Part shown: one piece after another, positions 1-6,904 of the stretch
How positions within the stretch are numbered: position 1 is the stretch's first letter
Layout: each line of letters starts with the position of its first letter
NCBI GenBank assembly: GCA_019090765.1
Contig: JAHRVJ010000027.1
Coordinates: forward strand, 1-11,192
DNA: 11,192 nucleotides
Direction of reading: 5' to 3'
Origin: Ilumatobacteraceae bacterium
GTDB lineage: Bacteria; Actinomycetota; Acidimicrobiia; Acidimicrobiales; Ilumatobacteraceae
Translations under genes and position numbers: made by a program
Notes under the pieces: generated by a model
Told to the model about the DNA's origin: nothing
What the model saw: only the letters and a program-made list of their open reading frames with translations
The model's database searches: none

Positions 1-992
1 ACGTGCCGGTCAAGCCGCTCGGCTTCTGCTGCGCATTCGGCGACCGCGGAAAACTGTGGGCGACCGACACCGGTCATCATGCGGGTGGTGCACATCGCTC
101 CCGGGCCCACCCCGACCTTCACAATGTCGGCGCCAGCTTCGATCAGTTGGCGCGTTCCCTCTGCGGTAACCACGTTGCCCGCCACGATCTTCGCGTCCGG
201 AAGCGCCGCCCGGACCAATTCGATGGCCCGCAAGGTACGAGTTTGGTGCCCATGCGCGGTGTCGATCACGAGGGCGTCGGCGCCGTGATCGGCGAGCCGC
301 TTTGCCCGCGCAGCCGGATCACCGTTGATGCCCACCGCGACGCCAACCATCAGGCGGCCGTCCGCGTCTACGGCGGGGTCATAGATCGTTGATCGCAGTG
401 AGCCCTCGCTGGTAATTACCCCCAGCAACTGTCCGTTCGAATCAACCACCGGGGCGACGCTGAGACGATTCTTGACGAGGTAGTCAAATGCTGCTCGAGG
501 ATCAATGTCGGGAGTCAAGATGTGCAAGCTGGAGCTCATCACGTTGCCGAGGTGGGTGAAGCGGTCGAATCCGTCGGCGTCTTTTTCGGTGAATACCCCG
601 ACTGGGTCACCGTCGCGGAGGACCACGACAGCTCCATGGGAGCGCTTGTTGATCAGTGCAAGCGCGTCGGCAATCGTGGCGTCTACATCGAGAGAAATCG
701 GAGTCTCAAACACAGTGTGACAGTTCTTTACGTAATCGATCACTCCAGTCACAACGTCGACCGGAATATCTTGTGGGAGAATCGCGATGCCGCCGCGACG
801 CGCAACTGTTTCGGCCATTCTCCGCCCGGCCACCGCGGTCATGTTCGATACCACGAGGGGAATGGTCGTGCCGATCGCGTCGGGAGTCCGCAGCTGGACA
901 TCCATTCGCGATGGGACATCGGAAATGCTGGGCACCATAAACACGTCGTTATAGGTCAGGTCGAAACCTGGGTCCTGGTGGAGCATGCGCAT
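1..992 (-). CDS. guaB1: GuaB1 family IMP dehydrogenase-related protein, probable GMP reductase (3' end cut by window edge)
   Basis: The first 330 residues of an IMPDH/GMPR-superfamily TIM-barrel protein can be read on the minus strand; the family is usually about 480 residues, so roughly the last third lies outside. Residues 11-20 read DLTYNDVFMV and residues 49-62 include SNMTAVAGRRMAET, both characteristic of the actinobacterial GuaB1 group rather than true GuaB. Residues 95-200 are the inserted CBS pair (for example HGAVVV, VGVFTEKD, APVVDSNG). The barrel resumes with VIDTAHGH at 243-250, AGNVV at 271-275 and the active-site loop GVGPGAMCTTRMMTGVG, with catalytic Cys301. Family knowledge: mycobacterial GuaB1 has been reported to be a GMP reductase (GMP to IMP, NADPH), with the CBS domains sensing purine nucleotides. 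The assignment here is by that resemblance. The ATG at 992 is chosen because AGGAGG (1004-1009) lies 11 nt upstream; the in-frame ATG at 986 would be too far from it. The gene is divergent from the hydrolase. Confidence 0.93.
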   Translation of the reverse strand, partial: MRMLHQDPGFDLTYNDVFMVPSISDVPSRMDVQLRTPDAIGTTIPLVVSNMTAVAGRRMAETVARRGGIAILPQDIPVDVVTGVIDYVKNCHTVFETPISLDVDATIADALALINKRSHGAVVVLRDGDPVGVFTEKDADGFDRFTHLGNVMSSSLHILTPDIDPRAAFDYLVKNRLSVAPVVDSNGQLLGVITSEGSLRSTIYDPAVDADGRLMVGVAVGINGDPAARAKRLADHGADALVIDTAHGHQTRTLRAIELVRAALPDAKIVAGNVVTAEGTRQLIEAGADIVKVGVGPGAMCTTRMMTGVGRPQFSAVAECAAEAERLDRH

Positions 993-1090
993 TGTTTGAG
1001 GTTCCTCCTGTGCCACGGCCCGCGGCGACAAACGCCACTGTAGATATGTACCGCCGACTCTCGCTGTAGAAGCAGCCACAGGCTACGGCC

Positions 1091-1096
1091 TAACAT
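1091..1096 (+). promoter_or_regulatory. Possible -10 element for a leaderless hydrolase-tsaC transcript
   Basis: TAACAT fits the actinobacterial TANNNT -10 pattern and lies 8 nt before the ATG at 1105. There is no Shine-Dalgarno sequence before that ATG, so a leaderless transcript starting near the ATG would explain the start. No convincing -35 is visible about 17 bp upstream. The 112-bp divergent gap (993-1104) must also hold the guaB1 promoter, which I could not place. Confidence 0.33.
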
Positions 1097-1104
1097 CACT
1101 TGAC

Positions 1105-1797
1105 ATGACACCGGTCGCGCTTGTACATGGATGGGGAGGATCCTTCTCTGCCACCTGGCAGCGGAATGGATTCACCGCACTGCTCGAGGACGCCGGGCTT
1201 CCGGTAATTGGCATCGACCTGCTGGGGCACGGCGATGCACCCAAGCCGAGCGAGCCCGAGGCGTACAGCGACCTCACCACGCGCATTAGTGAGGCACTCC
1301 CCGACGAGCCGGTTGACGCGATCGGATTCTCACTCGGAGCGATGACTCTCCTACGGCTTGCGGTCGCTGAACCTTCACGATTCAACCGTCTGGTCTTGGC
1401 CGGTATTGGCTCCAATATCTTCGAGCGCGACGATGCGGCAACTGCCACGCTTGTTCACGGCCTCGAACTTGTCGGTGCGGGTGGCGACCCGGCGGCCCTC
1501 GATAACACCGTTCGGCTCTTCACGCAATACGCCCAACAGCCAGGGAACGATCTCGACGCACTGACTGCCGTAATGAAGAGGCCACCTTCCCCGCTGCTAA
1601 CTCCGGCTGACCTTGCAACAGTGAATTCTCAGGTACTCGTAGTAGTGGGAGACCAGGATTTCGTGTACCCCGGAGATGAGCTCGCGGCCTCATTTCCTAA
1701 TGGCCGTTGCGTCACGCTCAAGGGCGTCGACCACTTCGCGACCCCCGATGCGTTCGGTTTCTTTGACGCTGCGCTCGAATTCCTCGACGCAATTTGA
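1105..1797 (+). CDS. Alpha/beta hydrolase fold protein, substrate unknown
   Basis: A 230-residue protein with a compact alpha/beta hydrolase architecture. The oxyanion-hole motif VHGWGGS is at residues 7-13. The nucleophile elbow GFSLG at 74-78 gives Ser76. The acid is likely Asp185 in VVGDQDF, and the catalytic His is His210 in GVDHFA, so the full triad is present in order. There is no signal peptide or membrane segment, so it should be cytoplasmic. The short lid and small size recall BioH/MenH-like or 3-oxoadipate enol-lactonase-like esterases, but nothing visible fixes the substrate. The ATG at 1105 has no RBS and the protein begins almost directly at strand 1, consistent with a leaderless mRNA. 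Its stop TGA shares one base with the ATG of the threonylcarbamoyladenylate synthase gene, so the two are very likely co-transcribed and translationally coupled. Confidence 0.85.
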   Translation: MTPVALVHGWGGSFSATWQRNGFTALLEDAGLPVIGIDLLGHGDAPKPSEPEAYSDLTTRISEALPDEPVDAIGFSLGAMTLLRLAVAEPSRFNRLVLAGIGSNIFERDDAATATLVHGLELVGAGGDPAALDNTVRLFTQYAQQPGNDLDALTAVMKRPPSPLLTPADLATVNSQVLVVVGDQDFVYPGDELAASFPNGRCVTLKGVDHFATPDAFGFFDAALEFLDAI

Positions 1798-2744
1798 TGG
1801 CGACCCATCAGCGGGTAGACAAGTTCATTACAACCGACATCGAACGAGCAGCTGACGCGATCCGCGCCGGTGGCCTGGTCGCGATTCCTACCGAGACCGT
1901 CTATGGTCTCGCGGCAGACGCCAGCAACGCCCAAGCCGTGCAGCGGATATTCGAAGTCAAAGGGCGACCAGCCGATCATCCGTTGATTGTCCACCTCCCA
2001 AACCGCGGCCAGATCAGCCACTGGTCCGCTGAGGTGAGTCAGGCTGCCGAAACACTCACCGCGGCGGCATGGCCCGGTCCGCTCACCGTGATTCTTCCCC
2101 GCCGGGCCGACGTGCTTGATGAGGTGACGGGCGGCCTCAACACCGTTGGCCTACGAGTCCCCGCAGATCACATCGCCTCACAGCTGCTACAGCTGACCGG
2201 TATCGGGCTCGCCGCGCCCTCCGCCAACCGGTATGGCTCGGTCAGCCCAACGACGGCCGGACATGTGCACGATGAACTGGCCGCGTTTCTCGACCCAGCA
2301 ACAGACCTGATTCTCGATGGTGGCCCTTGCGCGTTGGGCATCGAGAGCACCATTGTCGACTGCACTATCGAGCCTGCTCAGATCCTGAGGGCGGGAGGAA
2401 TCCCTGCCGAAGACGTTGAGCGACTACTCGCAGGCCAGCTCACTGGCACAGCCGGTCCGGCGCGAGCAAGCGGAATGCGCGAATCTCACTATGCGCCCCG
2501 CTGCGAGGTGAAGTTGGCCGACAATGCCGCCGATGCCATTGCTCTCCAAGCCGCTACCCCGAACAGCGAGATCCTCGACCTGACTGGCGACCTAGTCGCC
2601 TACGCCCACGAGCTCTACGGTCGATTACGTCACGCCGATCAGCGCGGTGTCGCCTCAATTGTTGCCGTACTACCAGGCCCAGAGGGGCTCGGGCTCGCAA
2701 TTCGCGACAGGCTGACAAAGGCCGCCGCCCCACGCCCTAGGTGA
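1797..2744 (+). CDS. tsaC: L-threonylcarbamoyladenylate synthase, long (Sua5-type) form
   Basis: This YrdC-fold enzyme uses L-threonine, bicarbonate and ATP to make threonylcarbamoyl-AMP, the precursor transferred to A37 of ANN-decoding tRNAs as t6A. From the ATG at 1797 it is 315 residues. Family motifs include IPTETVYGLAADA (30-42), the substrate-binding KGRP (55-58), WPGPLTVILPR (92-102), APSANRYGSVSPTT (140-153) and ESTIVD (183-188). The linker GMRESHYAP (226-234) is the hallmark preceding the C-terminal Sua5 domain, which here runs from about 235 to the end with GPEGLGLAIRDRL near its finish. That makes it Sua5-like rather than the about 200-residue TsaC; its C-terminal domain is on the short side. 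An in-frame TTG at 1794 immediately precedes the ATG, but the ATG sharing a base with the upstream TGA is the more natural start. The symbol sua5 would be equally valid. Confidence 0.93.
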   Translation: MATHQRVDKFITTDIERAADAIRAGGLVAIPTETVYGLAADASNAQAVQRIFEVKGRPADHPLIVHLPNRGQISHWSAEVSQAAETLTAAAWPGPLTVILPRRADVLDEVTGGLNTVGLRVPADHIASQLLQLTGIGLAAPSANRYGSVSPTTAGHVHDELAAFLDPATDLILDGGPCALGIESTIVDCTIEPAQILRAGGIPAEDVERLLAGQLTGTAGPARASGMRESHYAPRCEVKLADNAADAIALQAATPNSEILDLTGDLVAYAHELYGRLRHADQRGVASIVAVLPGPEGLGLAIRDRLTKAAAPRPR

Positions 2745-2787
2745 TGGTGCTGGACCTAATGATGCCTGCAACCCCAGCGAGCGTGCC

Positions 2788-2793
2788 TAGACT
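2788..2793 (+). promoter_or_regulatory. Possible -10 element for the binding-protein gene
   Basis: TAGACT fits TANNNT and lies 61 nt before the ATG at 2855, which would leave a leader of about 55 nt containing the strong Shine-Dalgarno sequence. The -35 position (about 2765-2770, CCTGCA) is poor. This 110-bp gap shows no clear terminator hairpin for the upstream tsaC, so some read-through into livK is possible. Confidence 0.25.
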
Positions 2794-2837
2794 TGTTGAA
2801 CCCTAATTGCGCCGGCAGCCCGCCAGCGCTACAACAG

Positions 2838-2845
2838 GGGGAGGA
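2838..2845 (+). promoter_or_regulatory. Strong Shine-Dalgarno that fixes the livK start
   Basis: A purine run, GGGGGAGGA (2837-2845), lies about 9-10 nt before the ATG at 2855. Choosing that ATG puts a positively charged n-region, hydrophobic core and lipobox directly at the N-terminus. The longer in-frame TTG start at 2807 would add 16 residues that spoil the signal peptide and has no RBS. Confidence 0.8.
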
Positions 2846-2854
2846 ACATACAAC

Positions 2855-4150
2855 ATGCAGAAATCACGCACAAAACGCGTTGGTGCATTGCTGGTTGGTC
2901 TGACGCTCGTAGCCGCTGCTTGCGGTAGCGACGACGACGACAGCGCCACCACCGACGCTCCAGACAGCTCCGAAGTGGTATCCACAGATGAGAACATGGA
3001 GGACAGCTCCGGCGTTCTTCGCCTCGGCGGAATCCTTCCTGAGACCGGCAACCTGGCCTTTCTCGGACCGCCTGAGTTTGCAGGCGTAGAACTTGCTGTT
3101 GCTGACATCAACGCCGCCGGCGGTGTACTCGGCGCCGACGTTGAGTGGCTACCCGGCGACTCTGGCGACAATGGCGAAGTAGCCAACCAGACCGTCGACC
3201 GCCTGCTCGCCGAAGATGTCGATGCCTTCATCGGTGCCGCCAGCTCCGGCGTCTCACTCACTGTGATCGACAAGATCACCCAGGCCGGCAAGATCCAGTT
3301 CTCGCCAGCCAACACCTCACCGGCATTCACCGACTACGACGACAACGGCCTGTACTTCCGTACCGCTCCGTCTGACGTTCTCCAGGGTGCAGCCCTTGCC
3401 GACCTGATGATTGAGGACGGCGCGGCAACCGTGTCGTACCTCGTCCTCAATGATTCGTACGGCACCGGCCTCCTGGAATTCTCCAGCGGACCATTCGTCG
3501 ATCAGGGTGGAGAAATCCTCACCGAGAACATCTACGACCCGAAGGCTGAGAACTTCGACGCCGAGGTCGCAGAAGTTGTTGCTGCGAACCCCGATGCTGT
3601 TGTCATCATTGGCTTCGACGAGACTTCCAAGATCCTCACCGGTCTGATCGAGTCGGGCTTCGGACCAGATTCCAAGCTGATCTACGGTACAGACGGCAAC
3701 ATGGGTAACGCCCTCGCACAGAAGTTCGACGACCCCTCAGTGGTCGCCGGCATGCGGGGAACACTCCCTGGCGTTGACGTGTCGGGTCAGCTCGCTGAAT
3801 TCCGCGACGCACTTCTCGAGATCGACTCAAGCCTGATCGACTTCTCGTACTCCGCCGAGTCCTACGACGCAGTTGTCGTCATCGCTCTCGCCGCTTTGGT
3901 CGCTGGTAGCGACGATGGCGTCGCGATCGGTGCTGAGATCAACGGTGTCACCAAGGACGGCGAAAGCTGCGCGACATTCGCTGACTGTGCTGAGCTCATC
4001 GAGGCCGGCACTGACATCGACTACGACGGTGTTTCCGGACCTCTGGAATTCAACGATTCCGGCGAGCCGACCACGGCCTCGATCCTCATCCTCGAGTTCG
4101 ATGCTGCGGGCGAGATCGTCGTTGACGGATCGGTCATCGGCAACATCTGA
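2855..4150 (+). CDS. livK: Branched-chain amino acid type ABC transporter substrate-binding lipoprotein
   Basis: A 431-residue extracytoplasmic receptor of the type I periplasmic binding fold (Peripla_BP_6, HAAT family). Residues 1-22 are a lipoprotein signal peptide (KRVG, then a leucine/valine core) ending in VAAAC, with Cys23 as the lipid anchor. An acidic Ser/Asp-rich tether follows at 24-54. The binding domain opens with LRLGGILPETGNLAFLGP (55-72), then GVELAVADINAAGG (77-90), with ligand-loop-like segments around SGVSL (131-135) and SPANTSPAF (150-158). Near the C-terminus, Cys372 and Cys378 (SCATFADC) probably form a disulfide, followed by DIDYDGVSGPLEFN (387-400), typical of the actinobacterial members. 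It should deliver ligand to the LivHMGF complex encoded convergently just downstream. The ligand cannot be told from sequence: branched-chain amino acids, other amino acids, amides or urea-like compounds all occur in this family. The symbol marks family role only. Confidence 0.9.
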   Translation: MQKSRTKRVGALLVGLTLVAAACGSDDDDSATTDAPDSSEVVSTDENMEDSSGVLRLGGILPETGNLAFLGPPEFAGVELAVADINAAGGVLGADVEWLPGDSGDNGEVANQTVDRLLAEDVDAFIGAASSGVSLTVIDKITQAGKIQFSPANTSPAFTDYDDNGLYFRTAPSDVLQGAALADLMIEDGAATVSYLVLNDSYGTGLLEFSSGPFVDQGGEILTENIYDPKAENFDAEVAEVVAANPDAVVIIGFDETSKILTGLIESGFGPDSKLIYGTDGNMGNALAQKFDDPSVVAGMRGTLPGVDVSGQLAEFRDALLEIDSSLIDFSYSAESYDAVVVIALAALVAGSDDGVAIGAEINGVTKDGESCATFADCAELIEAGTDIDYDGVSGPLEFNDSGEPTTASILILEFDAAGEIVVDGSVIGNI

Positions 4151-4164
4151 TAGCCAACGAACAC

Positions 4165-4179
4165 TGACGCATCGCGTCA
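4165..4179. repeat. Short perfect hairpin downstream of livK
   Basis: TGACGC and GCGTCA (6 bp) flank a 3-nt ATC loop, starting 14 nt after the livK stop. It sits directly before the stronger terminator stem and may add to transcript 3' end structure or protection. It has no U-tract. Confidence 0.5.
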
Positions 4180-4188
4180 ATCGTAATT

Positions 4189-4224
4189 CGGAACGGCCCG
4201 GCGCTTCGGCGGCGGGCCGTTCCG
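4189..4224. terminator. Bidirectional hairpin terminator between convergent livK and livF
   Basis: CGGAACGGCCCG (4189-4200) and CGGGCCGTTCCG (4213-4224) form a perfect 12-bp stem. Inside it, after one G-G mismatch, CGC/GCG closes a TTCG tetraloop, the very stable C(UUCG)G type. No T-run follows on either strand, which is common for GC-rich actinobacterial terminators. It begins 38 nt beyond the livK stop and lies 48 nt beyond the livF stop, so it can serve both converging transcripts. Confidence 0.8.
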
Positions 4225-4225
4225 C

Positions 4226-4259
4226 GTCCGGGGCGGGCGAGTACGGGCGTACTGCGGAC
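4226..4259. repeat. Nested inverted repeat in the livK/livF gap, possible second terminator
   Basis: An outer GTCCG (4226-4230) / CGGAC (4255-4259) pair encloses a perfect AGTACG-GG-CGTACT palindrome (4240-4253). On the minus strand this is the first larger structure met after the livF stop, followed by the 12-bp stem. A further GACGG-GCG-CCGTC hairpin (4261-4273) overlaps the livF stop codon. Function as an antiterminator or terminator pair is inferred from position only. Confidence 0.45.
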
Positions 4260-4271
4260 CGACGGGCGCCG

Positions 4272-5006
4272 TCAGTCTTGGTGCGTCTTGACCAGGGTGC
4301 CGAGATACAGCTCAATCACCTTGGGATCAGTCAGCAGCTCGCTACCTGTGCCGGTATAAGCATTGGATCCCTGATCTAACACGTACCCGCGATCACAGAT
4401 CTGCAGACAGCGACTCGCGTTCTGCTCGACCATCACAATCGAGACGCCCGCCTTATTGATCTTGTAACAGCGGACGAACACCTCGTCCTGTAATGCTGGG
4501 GAAAGCCCGGCCGATGGTTCGTCAAGCAGCAGCACTGACGGCTCCATCATCAGCGCTCTACCCATTGCAAGCATCTGCCGCTCGCCGCCAGACAATGACC
4601 CGGCTCGCTGGTCGGCTCGGTCGAGCAGCTTGGGGAACATCCCGCCCACTACTTCGAAGCGTTCAGCGAACCTCTTCGGCTTTAAGAATGTGCCCATCTC
4701 GAGATTTTCCCGGACCGTGAGCGTTTGGAACACGTTGTCGTTCTGCGGCACGTAGCCGATCCCTCGGCTGACGAGTGCGTGCGCCTTCAGACCCGAAATC
4801 TCTTCCCCGCGCAATCGAACAGATCCTGAACGAACGTCGACCAGGCCAAACATTGCCTTCAGCAAGGTGGATTTCCCCGCACCGTTGGGCCCGATAATCC
4901 CAACCAACTCGCCCTCGGCCATTTCGAGGCTGCAGTCATTAAGGATGTTCACGCCAGGCACGTATCCGGCTTCGAGGCGATCAGCGATCAGGAGCGGTTC
5001 AGTCAT
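4272..5006 (-). CDS. livF: ABC transporter ATP-binding protein, LivF type
   Basis: A 244-residue nucleotide-binding subunit that would power amino-acid-type import with LivG on the cytoplasmic face of LivHM. Walker A is GPNGAGKST (39-47), the Q-loop Gln is in YVPQND (Gln88), the ABC signature is LSGGERQ (138-144), and Walker B is VLLLDEP (158-164) with Glu163 as catalytic base. The switch position reads VEQNA (193-197): Gln195 replaces the usual His, which is normal for LivF and helps separate it from LivG. Length matches the family (about 235-245). Start ATG at 5006 lies 15 nt after the livG stop; the only RBS-like sequence is a weak AGGGA overlapping that stop codon, so translation is probably coupled to livG. 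It is the last gene of the minus-strand operon and ends in the hairpin-rich gap with livK. Confidence 0.94.
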   Translation of the reverse strand: MTEPLLIADRLEAGYVPGVNILNDCSLEMAEGELVGIIGPNGAGKSTLLKAMFGLVDVRSGSVRLRGEEISGLKAHALVSRGIGYVPQNDNVFQTLTVRENLEMGTFLKPKRFAERFEVVGGMFPKLLDRADQRAGSLSGGERQMLAMGRALMMEPSVLLLDEPSAGLSPALQDEVFVRCYKINKAGVSIVMVEQNASRCLQICDRGYVLDQGSNAYTGTGSELLTDPKVIELYLGTLVKTHQD

Positions 5007-5021
5007 TGGCTTGCCAGTTCC

Positions 5022-5909
5022 CTAGATATCTGCGTCAAGATCGAGAGGTTCACCGTGGTGTGAGCCTAGGTAAGCATCGACCACAGCCTGGTTCGACCCG
5101 ATTGCCCCTGGTGGGCCCTCAGCGATGATCGCGCCCTCAGCCATCACGATCACCCAATCACTGATCTCTTGCACCATGTCCATGTCGTGCTCGACGAATA
5201 GGACCGTCATCCCCTCGTCGCGGAGGCCAACGACATGCTGGAGCAGCGACTGCGTGAGCGCCGGATTGACGCCAGCCATTGGTTCGTCGAGCATCACCAT
5301 CTTCGGTTTCACCATCAAGGCCCGGGCCATTTCGAGCAGCTTGCGCTGACCTCCTGAGAGCGTTCCGGCGAACTCGTCACGCATGTGCAACATGTTGAAC
5401 CGGTCGAGTAGCGCTTCCGCCTCTAGCTCGATTTCTGCTTCCTGCTGCTTCCAACTAAACGGCACCATCGATCGCCACATCTTCTCGCCGCGTTGATTGG
5501 TGGCACCAAGCATCATGTTGTCGAGGACCGACATCTTTGACAGTGCCTTGGTCAACTGGAAGGTGCGGACCATTCCGTGATTGGCAATCTTGTGCGCCGG
5601 CACCTTGTCGATGACGTTCCCGTCGAATGTGCGGGTACCTGCATCTGGGGTATCAAAGTTGGTTAACAGATTGAACAGCGTCGTCTTACCCGCACCGTTC
5701 GGACCGATCAGGGCGGTGATAATGCCGCGCTGCACTTCTACGTGTTCCACGTCAACTGCGGTCAGTCCGCCAAACCGACGGGCAACTCCGTCGGCGACCA
5801 GGATCGGGTCGGGTTTCGCCACCCCGGGCTCCTGTGCAACATCGCGCATCGCCGCCCGCGCCGCCTCGGGGTCGTTCACCGCATCGTTGGCTGGCAGGTC
5901 AGCGGTCAT
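5022..5909 (-). CDS. livG: ABC transporter ATP-binding protein, LivG type
   Basis: A 295-residue ATPase subunit, longer than a typical LivG (about 255) because of an acidic N-terminal tail of some 35 residues and a charged C-terminal end. Walker A is GPNGAGKTT (69-77), Q-loop Gln118 in RTFQLT, signature LSGGQRK (184-190), Walker B MVMLDEP (204-210) with Glu209, and the H-loop in VEHDMD (His241). The segment AGVNP after Walker B and the final VVDAYLG are LivG-like. I chose the ATG at 5909: it has GAGGAG at 5920-5925, 10 nt upstream, and overlaps the 3' end of livM by 11 nt, typical of coupled genes. The open frame extends to 6020, but that extension lies wholly inside livM and has no RBS. It partners LivF in energising import. 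Confidence 0.93.
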   Translation of the reverse strand: MTADLPANDAVNDPEAARAAMRDVAQEPGVAKPDPILVADGVARRFGGLTAVDVEHVEVQRGIITALIGPNGAGKTTLFNLLTNFDTPDAGTRTFDGNVIDKVPAHKIANHGMVRTFQLTKALSKMSVLDNMMLGATNQRGEKMWRSMVPFSWKQQEAEIELEAEALLDRFNMLHMRDEFAGTLSGGQRKLLEMARALMVKPKMVMLDEPMAGVNPALTQSLLQHVVGLRDEGMTVLFVEHDMDMVQEISDWVIVMAEGAIIAEGPPGAIGSNQAVVDAYLGSHHGEPLDLDADI

Positions 5910-6891
5910 CGAGTGCCATCTCCTCTTTATTGCCAAGGATGCCTTGAGGTCGGAACGTGGCAAGCAAGACGAGGCCGAGACCAACCAACATGAAGCGCAC
6001 CTGACCAACCTGAGTACCACTCATAATTGAGTCCGGAATGTTGTTGCTCTCGACTCCCTGACGCAACACGATGTCGCTGAAGTTCAGGATCGCGTAGAGG
6101 ACCGCGGCCCCGATCACTGGGCCTAGAACCTTGCCAGCCCCGCCGAGGATCAACGCCACCCATACAAAGAACGTGACATCGGTGATGAAGTTGTCAGGCT
6201 GAGCCGACTGTGTACCGATGGCGCGGAGCATTCCACCCATTGCCCCGAATACGCCGCCGATGTAAAGCGCCTGCATTTTGTACCAATAGGCGTTCTTACC
6301 AAGGCTGCGCGCCGCGTCTTCGTCTTCTCGGATCGCTTTTACCACCCGACCCCACGGGCTGCGGATCAGCAGCCAGCACGCAAATGCCGCCATTGCCAAC
6401 ACGATCCAGCCGATCAACACCACCCACATCTGGTTGCCGATGAACAGGTCGAAAAAATAGCGCTCAGAAGGGTCGAATGGGCTCAGGTCGTAGAAGTCGG
6501 TGGCGAAACCTCCCAGGCCATCTGATGAGCCGGTCCACCGGTCGAACGTCGGTGAGCGGACCATAATCCGGAAGATTTCGGCGGCCGCGATGGTCACAAT
6601 CGCCAGATAGTCAGCGCGTAACCGAAGCGTCGGCGCACCCAAGATCACCGCGAGGATGAAGGGGAAGATGACGAGGCCAACGAACACCCCAACCCAGAAG
6701 TTGAGGCCCCACGTGACGACCATCATCGACAGCCCGTACGCACCGGCGGCCATAAACACAGCCTGACCGAAGTTGAGCAGGCCCGTAAAACCGAAGTGGA
6801 TATTCAGCCCAATTGCCGCGAGCGCGAAGAAGATGAACTGTTCGCCGATGAAGCCGCGCATCGTGTTTTCGAATATTGCGCCAATGTCCAT
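5899..6891 (-). CDS. livM: Branched-chain amino acid type ABC transporter permease, LivM type
   Basis: A 330-residue integral membrane protein with about eight or more hydrophobic segments. Family landmarks are FGFTGLLNFGQ (33-43), the LRLRADYLAIVTIAAAEI segment (89-106), the cytoplasmic coupling loop AIREDEDAARSLGKN (186-200) that docks on the ATPases, and LGGAGKVLGPVIGA (249-262), with FRPQGILG (313-320) close to the C-terminus. It pairs with LivH to form the translocation channel. The ATG at 6891 has a good GGGAGGA (6897-6903) 5 nt upstream and starts 13 nt after the livH stop. A roughly 35-residue aromatic and acidic insertion (114-150, TFDRWTGSSDG to ERYFFDLF) is predicted on the outer side, as in many LivM proteins. 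The 3' end overlaps livG. Confidence 0.93.
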   Translation of the reverse strand: MDIGAIFENTMRGFIGEQFIFFALAAIGLNIHFGFTGLLNFGQAVFMAAGAYGLSMMVVTWGLNFWVGVFVGLVIFPFILAVILGAPTLRLRADYLAIVTIAAAEIFRIMVRSPTFDRWTGSSDGLGGFATDFYDLSPFDPSERYFFDLFIGNQMWVVLIGWIVLAMAAFACWLLIRSPWGRVVKAIREDEDAARSLGKNAYWYKMQALYIGGVFGAMGGMLRAIGTQSAQPDNFITDVTFFVWVALILGGAGKVLGPVIGAAVLYAILNFSDIVLRQGVESNNIPDSIMSGTQVGQVRFMLVGLGLVLLATFRPQGILGNKEEMALDDR

Positions 6892-6904
6892 GATCGTCCT
6901 CCCT

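Noticed and set aside
522..1043. 173-codon plus-strand open frame over guaB1
   Set aside because: It lies fully antisense to a frame with clear GuaB1 motifs, and its translation shows no domain or sensible composition.
2807..2854. TTG start for livK at 2807
   Set aside because: It would add 16 residues before a complete lipoprotein signal peptide, and the strong RBS lies just before ATG 2855.
2803..3330. 175-codon minus-strand frame antisense to livK
   Set aside because: Ser/Thr/Pro-rich shadow of the Asp/Ala-rich livK codons; no RBS and no motif.
3827..4315. 162-codon minus-strand frame over the livK 3' end and the convergent gap
   Set aside because: It overlaps the strongly supported binding-protein gene, runs through the terminator hairpins and overlaps the livF end; low-complexity translation without motifs.
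5910..6020. Longer livG start at 6020
   Set aside because: The extra 37 residues lie inside livM in another frame, look non-native (Cys/Ser/Arg-rich) and lack an RBS, whereas ATG 5909 has GAGGAG upstream.
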